A stretch of 64,000 nucleotides of DNA from Syntrophaceae bacterium (GCA_009773315.1 WRPE01000008.1:1-64000), one strand, 5' to 3'. Counted from the stretch's first letter, positions 39,550-49,076 are shown. Notes: generated by a model not told the origin, from the letters alone. Numbers and translations are program-made.

Positions 39550-40317
39550 CTAAAATAATCTTTCTTCGCCGCTATAGACAAAAATCTTCGAGCCCCGCAC
39601 CAGACCGGCGATTGTCAACTCCGCCTGACGGGCCAATTTCACGGCCTGATTGGTTGGAGCACCGATGGCCGCCATCACGGGCATTCGACACCGGAGAACC
39701 TTGGACAGGATCTCCGAGGATATCCTCCCGCTTGTTAAAAGAATTTTATCTGTAAAGCTCATATTGGAATAAAGCGCTTCCCCGATGACCTTATCCATGG
39801 CATTGTGGCGACCGATGTCGTCGCGGAAGATCAATATTTCATCACGTGACGCCAGGGCGGCACTGTGAACGCCATGTGTTAATGCATGTTCTTCGGAATA
39901 CCTCTGAAACACCTTTACCAACTCACGGACCACTTCCTTTTGCACGCGAAAGTCGCTGACAATTCTAACCCGGTTGAATAAATCCAGCGGGTTATGAAAA
40001 ATAACGCCTTTACCGCAGCCTGAGGTATAAATTCTTTTAAAAACCAGATCGTCGGCAAAATCTTCTCCTTTCGCAATGATATCGGCTTTCCAGCGTTCCG
40101 GATCTATGCTGATGCTCTTAATCTGCGCTGCTTCGCGAATAAAACCGGACGTGAACAAAAACCCTGTCACCAAATTTTTCAGATGCTCCGGTGTTGCCAG
40201 CAAGGTCGCCAATTCTTTGCCGTTGACTTCAAGGGTCAAGGGCACTTCTTCGCTCACCGGCACTTCGACGGTCGTCCTTTCGCCCTGATCAATTAATACA
40301 ACTGAAAATTTTTCCAT
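39550..40317 (-). CDS. fdhD: Formate dehydrogenase accessory sulfurtransferase FdhD
   Basis: 255 residues. FdhD transfers sulfur from IscS to the Mo/W-bis-MGD cofactor of formate dehydrogenases. The family pattern is clear: NGKELATLLATPEHLKNLVTGFL, DDIGRHNAMDKVIG, and ILLTSGRISSEILSKVLR. The usual CxxC of the E. coli protein is reduced to one cysteine, Cys101 in TSGCGKGV. Related proteins in anaerobes can have this form. It lies 6 bases after mnmA. No formate dehydrogenase structural gene is in the window. Confidence 0.92.
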   Translation of the reverse strand: MEKFSVVLIDQGERTTVEVPVSEEVPLTLEVNGKELATLLATPEHLKNLVTGFLFTSGFIREAAQIKSISIDPERWKADIIAKGEDFADDLVFKRIYTSGCGKGVIFHNPLDLFNRVRIVSDFRVQKEVVRELVKVFQRYSEEHALTHGVHSAALASRDEILIFRDDIGRHNAMDKVIGEALYSNMSFTDKILLTSGRISSEILSKVLRCRMPVMAAIGAPTNQAVKLARQAELTIAGLVRGSKIFVYSGEERLF

Positions 40318-40323
40318 AACTCC

Positions 40324-41421
40324 TCAACGATCTACCTCACGAACAACGTCTTCAATCACACCGCCGCCCAGCACTTCATCACTCGCGTAAAAAACGACGG
40401 CCTGCCCCGGTGTAATCGACTCCTGGGCTTCTTGAAAAATAACCCTCAATTTCCCGTTTTGTTTTGTCACAATGCAGCGCGCCGGTTTCTTCCGGTAACG
40501 GATTTTTGCTTCTACCTCTTCGGGAAATCGATCGGTCAGAAGATTCAGATCGCCGGCTATTAATCCCGATGCGAATAGGTCTTCTTTATTCCCGACAATA
40601 ACCGAATTGGTCCGGGCATCAAAGCGAAGAACATATAAAGGGTTCTTCGCGCTGATCCCTAAACCGCTGCGCTGGCCGATCGTATAGTAAATAATGCCCT
40701 GATGACGCCCCAGAACCTTGCCTTCTCGATCGACAATATTACCTGCGGCGGCCGACAAATTTCTTTCTTCAAAAAACTGTCTGTAATTCCCTGATTTTAC
40801 GAAACAAATATCCTGACTTTCCTCCTTTTGCGCCACATGCAGTCCGGCTTTTATCGCTTGGGCGCGGACATCTGCTTTACTGAAATTTCCTAAAGGAAAA
40901 AGAATCCACGGCAGATCATCTTTCTTAATTGGATAAAGAAAGTACGTCTGATCCTTATTTTTATCCTCCGGCCGCTTGAGATGCCAGGCCTCGCCAGTAT
41001 GCTCGATCCTGGCATAATGGCCGGTGGCCAAATAATCAAAACCCAAAACACGAGTTTTTTCCAGAAGAGATCCGAATTTCAGATAGCGGTTGCAGTCCAC
41101 GCAGGGATTCGGCGTTCTTCCGTTTAGGTATTCGGTTGTAAACTTGCTGATCACCAACTCTTCCATCAGATGGGCAAAGTCAAAAACAAAATGGGGAACG
41201 CCCAGTTGACCGCAAACACGCCTGGCGTCTTCTATGGCGTCGCCGCCGCAGCAACTTGCGTGGTCTCCTTCCTGACGGATGCCCAGACACATGGTTACAC
41301 CGGTTACCGCATAATCCGCTTCTTTCAGCAACAGAGCTGCCAACGATGAATCAACGCCGCCGCTCATCGCCACAAGAACTTTTTTCTTTAAATGACTCTT
41401 GAAATCATCCACTTTTTTCAC
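40324..41421 (-). CDS. mnmA: tRNA-specific 2-thiouridylase MnmA
   Basis: 365 residues. The N-terminal PP-loop AMSGGVDSSLAALLL activates the tRNA wobble uridine (Lys, Glu, Gln tRNAs). The catalytic cysteines are in NPCVDCN and ESQDICFV, and the C-terminal beta-barrel tRNA-binding domains are at about 210-365. It inserts sulfur to give s2U34. It lies directly after the Rrf2 regulator gene (1 base) and before fdhD, so two sulfur-transfer enzymes share one unit. Confidence 0.95.
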   Translation of the reverse strand: MKKVDDFKSHLKKKVLVAMSGGVDSSLAALLLKEADYAVTGVTMCLGIRQEGDHASCCGGDAIEDARRVCGQLGVPHFVFDFAHLMEELVISKFTTEYLNGRTPNPCVDCNRYLKFGSLLEKTRVLGFDYLATGHYARIEHTGEAWHLKRPEDKNKDQTYFLYPIKKDDLPWILFPLGNFSKADVRAQAIKAGLHVAQKEESQDICFVKSGNYRQFFEERNLSAAAGNIVDREGKVLGRHQGIIYYTIGQRSGLGISAKNPLYVLRFDARTNSVIVGNKEDLFASGLIAGDLNLLTDRFPEEVEAKIRYRKKPARCIVTKQNGKLRVIFQEAQESITPGQAVVFYASDEVLGGGVIEDVVREVDR

Positions 41422-41862
41422 TCAAATATCATTCATCAAATTATTATCCGCCTTCTGGCGGCGTGTCTGCACCAGATCAGCCAGCGTGACTGATCCCAAG
41501 GTTTCACTGATCTTTTGTCCCAGTATGTCCCAGATGTCCCGCGTCGAACAAATGCTGATCCGCGAACACCTTTTCGTGTCTTTCACGCAATCCACCAGGC
41601 AAATCTCGCCTTCGAGAGCGGACAGGACATCCAGCATCGTTATTTCCGCAGGTTTTCGTGTGAGCCGATAACCGCCGTGCGCGCCCCGGATCGACTGGAT
41701 TAAACCGGCGCCGCGTAAAGGAATGACAATCAGGCTTAAATACTTTTCAGAGATATCCTCTCTTTTAGCAATATCTTTCAGCAAGACCGGATTGCTGCCG
41801 TTATGGTCGGCTAAATCCGTCATCATCCTCACACCATATCTTGATCTTGTTGATAATTTCAT
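41422..41862 (-). CDS. Rrf2-family transcriptional regulator (IscR/CymR-like)
   Basis: 146 residues. A winged helix at 1-75 (MKLSTRSRYGVRMMTDLA start, GGYRLTRKPAEITMLDVL) is followed by a cysteine-bearing loop with C88, C92, C99 and C105. IscR has three cysteines with x5/x5 spacing; here C92-x6-C99-x5-C105 is close, so an Fe-S cluster is plausible. The position before mnmA, fdhD, metY and cysK suggests control of sulfur/cysteine metabolism, like CymR or IscR. The target is inferred from context. Confidence 0.88.
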   Translation of the reverse strand: MKLSTRSRYGVRMMTDLADHNGSNPVLLKDIAKREDISEKYLSLIVIPLRGAGLIQSIRGAHGGYRLTRKPAEITMLDVLSALEGEICLVDCVKDTKRCSRISICSTRDIWDILGQKISETLGSVTLADLVQTRRQKADNNLMNDI

Positions 41863-41905
41863 TGTTCTTTTTCACTCATTCCTAGCATGTCTATCTGTTT
41901 AGTAG

Positions 41906-41934
41906 TAATTAAAACAACGCTAATCATTTGTCAA
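41906..41934 (-). promoter_or_regulatory. Possible promoter for the rrf2-mnmA unit
   Basis: On the minus strand a perfect TTGACA (41934-41929) is followed after 17 bases by a weak TAATTA. An AT-rich stretch with CTACTAAACAGATAG follows and could hold the regulator's own operator. The -10 match is poor. Confidence 0.35.
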
Positions 41935-41972
41935 GTATTTTTTAATGCAGCCTTCTCAAAAATACTTTTTCC

Positions 41973-42001
41973 TTGACAGGCCCGGACATTAAAAATATTA
42001 G
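41973..42001 (+). promoter_or_regulatory. Possible promoter for the sensor-kinase-like gene
   Basis: TTGACA (41973-41978), a 17-base spacer, then TATTAG (41996-42001, 4/6). It is back to back with the minus-strand promoter of the Rrf2 gene. Confidence 0.4.
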
Positions 42002-42114
42002 AGATTCAATTCTTGGGGAACAATAGTATTCAGTATTCGCTCGCTTCCGGATTCGTTTGAATAATATAACCGTAGCGGGAGTTCTCAGTCTGAATATTTG
42101 CAATACGGGAGACC

Positions 42115-43353
42115 ATGACGCAAGATCACTTCCTTCTCTTTATTTTGTTTCTGGCGGCAACGGCCATTGTCAGTTTTGCTTATGCTATCTGGCGGGGCCA
42201 TAATGACGAGCAGATTCTACGCAGCATTATCCAGAGTTCTCCCATTCCAACTTTCGTTATCTCTACAGACCATAAAATTCTTTATTGGAACAAAGCACTG
42301 GAGGGTTTAAGCGGCATCAAAGCGGATCAAGTAATCGGCACAGATCAACAATGGCGCGCATTTTACAGTTCGCCTCGTTCCTGCCTTTGCGATCTTATTT
42401 TGAACAACACCATGCATAACGCGTCCTCCCTTTACACGGGCAAAGTAACAAAGTCCAACCTGCTGAATGATGCTTACGAAATCACGGAATTTTTCCCGGA
42501 CATGGGTGAAAAAGGAAAATGGTTCCGCATCACCGTCGCCAGCATCCGGGACTCACGGAGCAATCTATTCGGCGCGACAGAAACGCTGGAAGATATCACC
42601 GAACAGAAAAATGCCGAAGAGGAGTTGCTCAAAAGGACCAAACTCGAATCGCTGGGCACATTTGCGGACGGTGTGGCCAAAGACTTTGACAGCATGCTTT
42701 CAGCCATCCTGCGCAATGTTTTCCTGGCCAAAATTTCCGCCAATGAAGAAGATAAGATCCTGGAAAACGGCCTGGCGATAGCGGAACGGGCCGGCCTGCA
42801 GGCCAAGGAGCTGGCGCACCGGCTGATCACCTTCGCCCAGGGCGGTTACCCGGTAAAAAAATTAGAGAAAGTTGATCCTTTAATTAATGAGGCTCTCCGG
42901 AAAGTGCTGGCCGGCTCGAATGTGACGTGCCAACCGGTTATCTCCCCCAACCTCTGGCTGGCCGATATCGACGCGATGCAGATTCAACAGGTCATTGAAA
43001 ACATGGTTACGAACGCGAAAGAAGCAATGCCGGACGGCGGCGTTGTGGAAGTTATTGCGGAAAACACAACAACCGGAACCAACATCCGAACCCTGGGCGA
43101 AGGCCATTATGTCCGCATCATTATCAAGGACCGCGGTATCGGCATTCCCCGCGAAAATCTCTCGAAGATATTTGATCCTTATTTCACAACAAAAGAAAAG
43201 AAAGAACGCGGCGGCATCGGCCTGGGGCTTGCCATCTGCGATTCCATCATCAAATACCATAATGGTCTGATCAGCGTGGAATCGCTTGCCAACGTCGGCA
43301 CAACCTTTTCCATTTATCTGGCTGCAACCCCCGACGGCACGCCATCATACTAG
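42115..43353 (+). CDS. PAS-domain sensor kinase-like protein lacking the phospho-accepting His
   Basis: 412 residues: one N-terminal transmembrane helix (7-26), a PAS domain (about 33-165, IIQSSPIPTFVISTD), a dimerisation helix region (170-245), and a GHKL ATPase domain (255-405). The ATPase boxes are intact: NMVTNAKEAMPDGG (N-box), DRGIGIP (G1), FDPYFTTK (F) and GGIGLGLAI (G2). The H-box, normally AHDFNN in this subfamily, reads AKDFDS with Lys189 in place of His. Autophosphorylation in the usual way is therefore unlikely. No response regulator is adjacent. Confidence 0.88.
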   Translation: MTQDHFLLFILFLAATAIVSFAYAIWRGHNDEQILRSIIQSSPIPTFVISTDHKILYWNKALEGLSGIKADQVIGTDQQWRAFYSSPRSCLCDLILNNTMHNASSLYTGKVTKSNLLNDAYEITEFFPDMGEKGKWFRITVASIRDSRSNLFGATETLEDITEQKNAEEELLKRTKLESLGTFADGVAKDFDSMLSAILRNVFLAKISANEEDKILENGLAIAERAGLQAKELAHRLITFAQGGYPVKKLEKVDPLINEALRKVLAGSNVTCQPVISPNLWLADIDAMQIQQVIENMVTNAKEAMPDGGVVEVIAENTTTGTNIRTLGEGHYVRIIIKDRGIGIPRENLSKIFDPYFTTKEKKERGGIGLGLAICDSIIKYHNGLISVESLANVGTTFSIYLAATPDGTPSY

Positions 43354-43544
43354 CCACATGATTCACGATCTTTTTTGACGCAATCAAGCAAATCCTCGAT
43401 ATTGCGTAGACGCTCCTGGAACGTGGCAATGCCCAGAACCGACTCCCGAGGATGAAGATTTTCAATCTCGGTGAGCCGGTTGCGTAGTTGCAAAATAATT
43501 TCCTCCGCCAATCCCAGAAGCAGAGCACGTTCATATCGGGTCAT
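43350..43544 (-). CDS. Small hypothetical protein (64 aa)
   Basis: A helical, leucine-rich 64-residue protein (ERALLLGLAEEIILQLRNRL, then FQERLRNIEDLLDCVKKD) with two cysteines near the C-terminus. Its TAG stop and that of the convergent kinase-like gene share the same four bases CTAG. A GAGGG site precedes the ATG. It lies just downstream of the cytidylate-kinase-like gene in the same direction and may be co-transcribed. I do not recognise the family. Confidence 0.5.
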   Translation of the reverse strand: MTRYERALLLGLAEEIILQLRNRLTEIENLHPRESVLGIATFQERLRNIEDLLDCVKKDRESCG

Positions 43545-43574
43545 CGCGGATCGCCCTCATTGACTAATGTTAGG

Positions 43575-44381
43575 TCATCTCTGCCTGTTTTCGCGTAAGG
43601 CTTTCCATGCCAGAAATGCTTTTTTAACTGATTCCGCCGCGGTTTCAATCCCTACGTTTTCCGTGTTAACCAGCATATCGTAATGATTTGGATCTTTAAT
43701 ATCTTCATTAAAATACTTCCGGATAAAAGCAATCTGATCTCCATCGTATTTCTTAACATGCTCCAGTGCTTCTTTTTGCGACATTTTGCGATCGCGCATC
43801 ACCTTTTCCAGTCGTGTTTCCAGCGGCGCAATAATCCGCACGCGAAACGCTTTGTCCTTCAGGATAAAACTGCCGCCCCGGCCGATAATGATGATATTAC
43901 CGTGCTCTGCGTTGGTGTGCATCACCAGCGACAAGTGACGGATGTATTCGTTGGGCCAGATATGACGCGATTCAAAGAAGGAACTAATGAGACTGTCAAA
44001 AAAAGAAATACTCTTCTGATCAAGCGATTTGATGACCTTGTCGCTCATATGGGCGCTTTCGGCAACTTTGTGAATCAGCTCGCTGCCGACGATATTCATT
44101 TGCAGCTCGGTAGCCAGAATCCGGGCGACCCAGCCGCCGCCCGCTCCAGCTTCGCTGGAGAGCGTGATGACGCACCCCGGCTTCTCACTCTTTTCTTTCT
44201 GCCAGCGTATCACCTGATCTTCAACCAGTTTGTCGACATCCTTTTCCTTGAGTTTGATATCTCTGGTATAGTCGGGACAATTCACATCAAACAAGGCGTT
44301 GCTCTTTATCCGATAACGTTTCGTACAGTTCTCGCGCCACGCACAGATGACGCAAATTCTTTTATCCGAACCTGTTGACAT
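43575..44381 (-). CDS. Cytidylate kinase-like family protein with N-terminal Cys motif
   Basis: 268 residues. Residues 70-262 match the cytidylate kinase-like domain (P-loop variant SSEAGAGGGWVARILA, then IIIGRGGSFIL and RVRIIAPLETRLEKVM), seen as stand-alone proteins in deltaproteobacteria and other anaerobes. The N-terminal segment holds CVICAWRENC and a further Cys in DVNCPDY, a likely zinc or Fe-S knot. It is not the essential Cmk: it is longer, and the P-loop lacks the usual GKxT. The substrate is unknown. It lies 23 bases after atpG in the same direction. Confidence 0.75.
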   Translation of the reverse strand: MSTGSDKRICVICAWRENCTKRYRIKSNALFDVNCPDYTRDIKLKEKDVDKLVEDQVIRWQKEKSEKPGCVITLSSEAGAGGGWVARILATELQMNIVGSELIHKVAESAHMSDKVIKSLDQKSISFFDSLISSFFESRHIWPNEYIRHLSLVMHTNAEHGNIIIIGRGGSFILKDKAFRVRIIAPLETRLEKVMRDRKMSQKEALEHVKKYDGDQIAFIRKYFNEDIKDPNHYDMLVNTENVGIETAAESVKKAFLAWKALRENRQR

Positions 44382-44404
44382 ACACCAGTCCTCCTTCCAA
44401 AACT

Positions 44405-45295
44405 TTATGTTGCTTCTTCCTGCATCGCCTCGAAACCGGCAACGATGTCGAGAAGTTCCTCGGTAATCGTCATCTGACGCGTGCGGTGAAACTGCATGTG
44501 CAGATCCTGCAACTGCTCTTCAATATTTTTCTCGGCATTTTGCATGGAAGCCAGACGGCTGGCATTTTCGCTGGCCAGTGACTCGGCAAACGCGCGGTAA
44601 AGCGACACGAAAAGATACTCCCGGATCAGCGAGGAAAAAAGCTGATCGCCGTCCATCCGGAAAATGGGCAGGGATTTGGACTCCCATTTTTTCCGGGCGA
44701 TTTCCTTAAGCCAGTCTCGATTGACGGGCAGCAGCTGAACCATGTGAGGATGATAGATTGCCCCGCTTGCGTATTTATTATAAAACAACAAAAAATGATC
44801 AACATTATGTTGGAAATGCCACTCATCGATAATCATGATGATTTCCTGAACCAGCGGTGTGATGCCCGATGTGGAAGCGGGCGTACCCATTAACTCGTCA
44901 ACCGATTGTCCGGCATCCTCAACATAGTCCGCTACGCGGGCGCCGACGGAAAGCACTTTCCTGTTTTCTTTCTTCACGCCGGTCTTTTTGATGTAATCCA
45001 GCGTAAAAACGGATATCTGTTCATTAAGCTGTCCGCACAGCCCCTGATCGGAGCCGAAAACAATCACGCCCAGCCGTTTCATGGTGGACGTTTTCCTCTG
45101 AAGCATCGCTCCCATACGTTCCTTAAGCACAATCTGCAAGCCCATTTCAACCGTCCGGTTATAATCGGTGAGCGATTCGACCGCCTTCTGGTATTGCCGG
45201 ATGCTCACAGCCGCCAGCGCCTTCATTGTTTTAACAACTGACAGAAGATCACCCGCGCTTTTCATCCTTCTTTTCAGGGACTCAGTTGTTTGCAT
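44405..45295 (-). CDS. atpG: N-ATPase gamma subunit
   Basis: 296 residues. The central rotor shaft of F1: an N-terminal helix ([26 protein letters not shown]) and a C-terminal helix ending in [21 protein letters not shown]. The ATG at 45295 is embedded in the end of atpA, overlapping it by 14 bases; an upstream open extension is not family-like. Gamma being the last gene, after alpha, is the N-ATPase order and differs from the usual alpha-gamma-beta order. Confidence 0.93.
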   Translation of the reverse strand: MQTTESLKRRMKSAGDLLSVVKTMKALAAVSIRQYQKAVESLTDYNRTVEMGLQIVLKERMGAMLQRKTSTMKRLGVIVFGSDQGLCGQLNEQISVFTLDYIKKTGVKKENRKVLSVGARVADYVEDAGQSVDELMGTPASTSGITPLVQEIIMIIDEWHFQHNVDHFLLFYNKYASGAIYHPHMVQLLPVNRDWLKEIARKKWESKSLPIFRMDGDQLFSSLIREYLFVSLYRAFAESLASENASRLASMQNAEKNIEEQLQDLHMQFHRTRQMTITEELLDIVAGFEAMQEEAT

Positions 45296-46850
45296 TAGCT
45301 TCCTCAACCTCTTCATAAGGTGTAATGGCCGGTTTGATTTTATCCATGATGCTGTCGCGATCCGCCATTTCCAGTTTCTTCCCGGCTTCAATCCGGCTGC
45401 ACAATTCCGGCAGTTGTTCATTGACGGTGGCGAGCAGGCGCCCCTCCACTTCACGAATCTTATCCGTCGGAACAAGATCCAGAGCGCCGCCGGTTACCGA
45501 AAGCAGAGAGGCAATCTGTTCGGAGGCACGTAGCGGTTTGTACTGACCCTGTTTCAGAATTTCACGGACGCGCCAACCGCGTTCCAGCGTGCGGCGCGTT
45601 GCTTCATCAAGCCTGGTGCCGAAACGGGAGAAGGATTCCAGCTCTTCAAACTGCGAGTAGGACAACCTGAGATCACCCGCTACGGAACGATAAGCCGGCA
45701 ACTGTGTTTTTCCACCCACGCGGGAGACGGATTTACCGACATCGACCGCCGGCAGAATACCCTTGCTGAAAAGAACCGGCGAGAGATAAATCTGCCCGTC
45801 CGTAATAGAAATCAGATTGGTCGGAATGTAAGACGACATGTCCTGCGCTTCCGTTTCGGTAATCGGAAGTGACGTGAGCGACCCGCCGCCCAGTTCCGGT
45901 TTCATATGCGTGGAGCGCTCAAGTAGTCGGGAGTGGATATAAAAAATATCACCGGGAAAAGCTTCACGTCCGGGAGGCCGCCGCAAAAGCAGCGACACTT
46001 CACGGTAGGCCCGTGCGTGTGCTGTCAGATCATCATAGATAATCAAAACGTCTCTGCCCTTCTCTACAAAATATTCCCCCATGCTTGTAGCCGCGTACGG
46101 CGCGATAAACTGCAAGCCCGGCGTGTCTTCTCCGGTGGCCACCACCACGATACATGATCCCATCACGCCGTGATCCCGCAAATCGGCAATTACCTTGGCC
46201 ACATCAGCGCTTTTTTTGCCGACCGCACAGTAGATGGAGATAATGCCTGCTTCTTTCTGATTGATAATGGTATCGACCGCAATGGCCGTTTTGCCGGTCA
46301 TTCTGTCGCCCAAGATTAATTCGCGCTGGCCTCGCCCGACAGGAATGAGCGCATCGATCACTTTGATACCCGTCTGCAGCGGCACGGTAACCGGAGAGCG
46401 GTCCATAACCGCCGGCGCGGGTCTTTCCACCGGCAGACGCATCACGGTATTGACTTCTCCCAGACCGTCGAGCGGTCTTCCGAGGGGATCGACCACCCTT
46501 CCTAAAAGCGCGTCTCCCACCGGCACGTCCAGAACACGCTTGGTGCGCTGTACCTCTGTCCCTACTTGCAGATGCTCACTGGGGTCCAGAAGAACAACGC
46601 CTATTTCCTTGGGATCAATATTGAAAACAAGTCCCATATAATTCCCGGCAAACCGGACCAGTTCTTCCGCCTGGATATGCGGCAGACCGCTGACTCGGGC
46701 AATATCGCGGCCGACAAATTCCACCTGGCCCACTTCATATTGCCGCAGCTCAGGATTCTGCCCGTCCAGGACCTTATCCATGGTATCGAACGTGTCGTCC
46801 AGAAAGGTCTTTAATTCCTGATTTTCTACTTTACCAACCTCTGAATTCAT
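45282..46850 (-). CDS. atpA: N-ATPase alpha subunit
   Basis: 522 residues. The non-catalytic nucleotide-binding subunit of F1: P-loop [15 protein letters not shown], the N-terminal beta barrel, and [33 protein letters not shown] lies just before the ATG. Its place between atpF and atpG, with beta at the other end of the operon, marks the N-type ATPase arrangement. Confidence 0.95.
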   Translation of the reverse strand: MNSEVGKVENQELKTFLDDTFDTMDKVLDGQNPELRQYEVGQVEFVGRDIARVSGLPHIQAEELVRFAGNYMGLVFNIDPKEIGVVLLDPSEHLQVGTEVQRTKRVLDVPVGDALLGRVVDPLGRPLDGLGEVNTVMRLPVERPAPAVMDRSPVTVPLQTGIKVIDALIPVGRGQRELILGDRMTGKTAIAVDTIINQKEAGIISIYCAVGKKSADVAKVIADLRDHGVMGSCIVVVATGEDTPGLQFIAPYAATSMGEYFVEKGRDVLIIYDDLTAHARAYREVSLLLRRPPGREAFPGDIFYIHSRLLERSTHMKPELGGGSLTSLPITETEAQDMSSYIPTNLISITDGQIYLSPVLFSKGILPAVDVGKSVSRVGGKTQLPAYRSVAGDLRLSYSQFEELESFSRFGTRLDEATRRTLERGWRVREILKQGQYKPLRASEQIASLLSVTGGALDLVPTDKIREVEGRLLATVNEQLPELCSRIEAGKKLEMADRDSIMDKIKPAITPYEEVEEANANN

Positions 46851-46929
46851 TCTATGCCTCCTGACATCTTTGCCGTCTTTTTTCCATCCGCCCAGCCCCT
46901 CTGCGCTTCACGAGACACGCTTCACGTTT

Positions 46930-47700
46930 TTACGCTGCATGCGCCTCTTTCTGGAGGGTTTCCGTCAGACTTTCCACCAGGGTCTCCAAATACTCATTAA
47001 GACTCCAGGCGATCTTATGACCATTCACCCGCAATTCAATGCCCGAAACAATATCCGGCTGCTGCATATACCGCATGGTAAAGCCATTGGTGATCTGTTT
47101 TTTGAGGGCCTCCTCGATTTGTGCCTGCCTCGATTCGGAAATGCCGAAGGCGCTCTGGATGACAACTTTATTGCCTCCGCCGCTGATCGCCTTTCGAATC
47201 TGAATACTTTTTTCTTCATCAAGGGCTTTGATGCGACGGATAAATTCATCCACTATCCGCTCTTCGAGTTCTACATCCGCCAGATCAGCAAGTGCCTTGC
47301 GCGCCGTGGCATATAGTTGTTTGGCCGCACGCTGGCGCAGATCATAGAAGAAAGCATCGTGTTCGCGAGCCAGCATATCCTGCCAGCGCGCTTTTACCGC
47401 ATCGACTTCTGTGCGCACTTTTTCCATCAGCTCCTTGCGCTTGGCATCGGCGGCCAGTGTTGCCTCGTTGAGCATTTGCTCTTTCTTCTGGCCGAGCAAC
47501 ATGTTGCGTTTTTCATAAAGCTCGGCTGCCTCACTGGCTTCTTCTTTCAGCCGTTCGGCTTCGGCAAAGCGTGCGGCAATTTTTGCTTCACGGTCATCCA
47601 TGGCCTTGATGATTCGCCCGTAAAGAAAGCGTTTCAGCAAATACATGAGCAGGAGGAAATTAAAGATTTGCGCCAAAAAAACAAACCAGTCGATATGCAT
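46930..47700 (-). CDS. atpF: N-ATPase b subunit with delta-like C-terminus
   Basis: 256 residues, much longer than a normal b subunit (~160). One N-terminal membrane helix (5-24) is followed by a long charged stalk helix (30-150). The C-terminal ~70 residues (KKQITNGFTMRYMQQPDIVSGIELRVNG and so on) resemble the end of the delta/OSCP subunit. The operon has no separate delta gene, so the extended b subunit probably provides the contact to alpha. The delta-likeness is judged by eye. Confidence 0.88.
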   Translation of the reverse strand: MHIDWFVFLAQIFNFLLLMYLLKRFLYGRIIKAMDDREAKIAARFAEAERLKEEASEAAELYEKRNMLLGQKKEQMLNEATLAADAKRKELMEKVRTEVDAVKARWQDMLAREHDAFFYDLRQRAAKQLYATARKALADLADVELEERIVDEFIRRIKALDEEKSIQIRKAISGGGNKVVIQSAFGISESRQAQIEEALKKQITNGFTMRYMQQPDIVSGIELRVNGHKIAWSLNEYLETLVESLTETLQKEAHAA

Positions 47701-47713
47701 GGATCATCCCCCC

Positions 47714-47980
47714 TCACTTTATAATGAAACCCCAGAAAGGATTAGCGAAAATCAGAATCATGGAAATAACGAAACAGTAAATGGCAATGGATTCGATCAT
47801 AGCCAATCCCACAAAAAGTGTTCTTGTTAAAGAATTTCTCTCATCCGGCTGCTGGGCGATCGCGGCCAATGCCTGAGAGATTGCCTGTCCCATACCCAGA
47901 CCGGGACCCAGTGAACCAATTGCCATTGCCAAAGCCGCACCGAAAATCGATGCCATCGCGACGATACTGATGCTGTCCAT
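47714..47980 (-). CDS. atpE: N-ATPase c subunit (rotor ring)
   Basis: 88 residues forming a two-helix hairpin with the polar loop AQQPDERNS. The ion-carrying Glu63 is followed by Ser64 and Tyr68 in MIESIAIY, residues that ligate Na+ in the Ilyobacter-type ring. The helix-1 ligand (Gln32 of Ilyobacter) is Met30 here when aligned on the shared GPG motif, and a Gln lies two positions later. So the Na+ site is only partly conserved and ion choice (Na+ or H+) remains open. It is membrane-embedded; the gene sits between atpB and atpF. Confidence 0.93.
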   Translation of the reverse strand: MDSISIVAMASIFGAALAMAIGSLGPGLGMGQAISQALAAIAQQPDERNSLTRTLFVGLAMIESIAIYCFVISMILIFANPFWGFIIK

Positions 47981-48007
47981 AAATACTCCTCCTTTATAAA
48001 ATTGTTT

Positions 48008-48736
48008 TTAAGCGCTAACGCCTTCTTTCTTTGTCTCCGTATGATGGCCCTCGTCTTCAGCGGAAAGCGCTGAAGCGATATAGACCATGGAAAGGATCGC
48101 AAAAATATAGGCTTGGATCACCCCGATGAGCAGGCCCAGAATCTGCATAACAACCGGGAACAAAAAAGGTGTAACCGCCAGCAGAATACCCACGACCTTT
48201 TCGTGGCTCATAATATTGCCAAAAAGACGAACGGTAAGCGCCAGCGTTCTGGATAATTCCCCCATGACATGGAAAGGGAAAAAGATAAAATTCGGCTGAA
48301 AATATTCCTTCACATAATGAAAAAGACCATTGCGCGATATGCCGTAGAAGGGAACGGCGATAAAGACACAAGTAGCCAGCGCCGCGGTGGTCGTCATGGA
48401 CGACGTTGGCGCGATAAATCCCGGCACAACCACCAGCACATTGGACACACAGATAAACAGAAAGAGAGTGCCGACCAGGGGAATATATTTATCCGCCCCC
48501 TTTTTTGTCATCTCGCTGATCTCACCCCGGATGATGGAAATAATCACTTCCAGAAAATGCTGCCAGCGCGACACATTCGTTGCTGACGACAGGTTGCGCG
48601 TGATGAACCAGGAACCGACGACCAGAATGGCCATCACCAGCCAGGTATAGAGGATGGTCGCATTGATCACGATGAAGTTCCAGCTCCAGATGATCACCTG
48701 ATCGGGACTAATCTGATTGAGGGCTACAATCTCCAT
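48008..48736 (-). CDS. atpB: N-ATPase a subunit (stator, ion channel)
   Basis: 242 residues with five or six transmembrane helices. The key arginine helix is in GELSRTLALTVRLFGNIMSHEKVVG, and the last helices are VMQILGLLIGVIQAYIFAILSMVYIASAL. It forms the ion half-channels next to the c ring. The ATG at 48736 is chosen because CAAGGAG stands 5 bases upstream; an in-frame ATG 21 bases earlier has no such site. It lies between atpR and atpE. Confidence 0.93.
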   Translation of the reverse strand: MEIVALNQISPDQVIIWSWNFIVINATILYTWLVMAILVVGSWFITRNLSSATNVSRWQHFLEVIISIIRGEISEMTKKGADKYIPLVGTLFLFICVSNVLVVVPGFIAPTSSMTTTAALATCVFIAVPFYGISRNGLFHYVKEYFQPNFIFFPFHVMGELSRTLALTVRLFGNIMSHEKVVGILLAVTPFLFPVVMQILGLLIGVIQAYIFAILSMVYIASALSAEDEGHHTETKKEGVSA

Positions 48737-48778
48737 ATCGACTCCTTGATCGGCCATAAATGATCTGCCGAACTTCTT

Positions 48779-49075
48779 TTAATGAACCGCTTCCATCGTC
48801 TTTTGAGGACCCAGGCGGTATATCAATATTTTTCTGATCACAATAAAACCCAGCATGGCCACAGCCAGTCGCTCCCAATGGCCTCCCATGACAAAGTAAA
48901 ATCCTGCCGAGAGCACAGCCATGCGCAGGAGAAAACTCCCCAGCATCAGACGCACGGGACTTTCCGTTGCAGGCAGACGGCGTACGGTCTGCCACAGGGC
49001 GATGAAGTAAAATGCACCGAGAACAGACCCCGCAGCAAAAGCCGCCATTAGAATCATCATCGTAGTCAGTGTCAT
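48779..49075 (-). CDS. atpR: N-ATPase AtpR subunit
   Basis: 98 residues with three hydrophobic segments (about 3-26, 40-62, 67-85) and basic residues at the membrane borders (WQTVRRLP, GSFLLRMAVL). AtpR is a small membrane protein found only in N-ATPase operons, where its arginines are thought to interact with the c ring during assembly. The start at 49075 is chosen by GAGGA upstream; a TTG at 49090 is possible. The start is 2 bases from the atpQ stop. Confidence 0.85.
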   Translation of the reverse strand: MTLTTMMILMAAFAAGSVLGAFYFIALWQTVRRLPATESPVRLMLGSFLLRMAVLSAGFYFVMGGHWERLAVAMLGFIVIRKILIYRLGPQKTMEAVH

Positions 49076-49076
49076 C

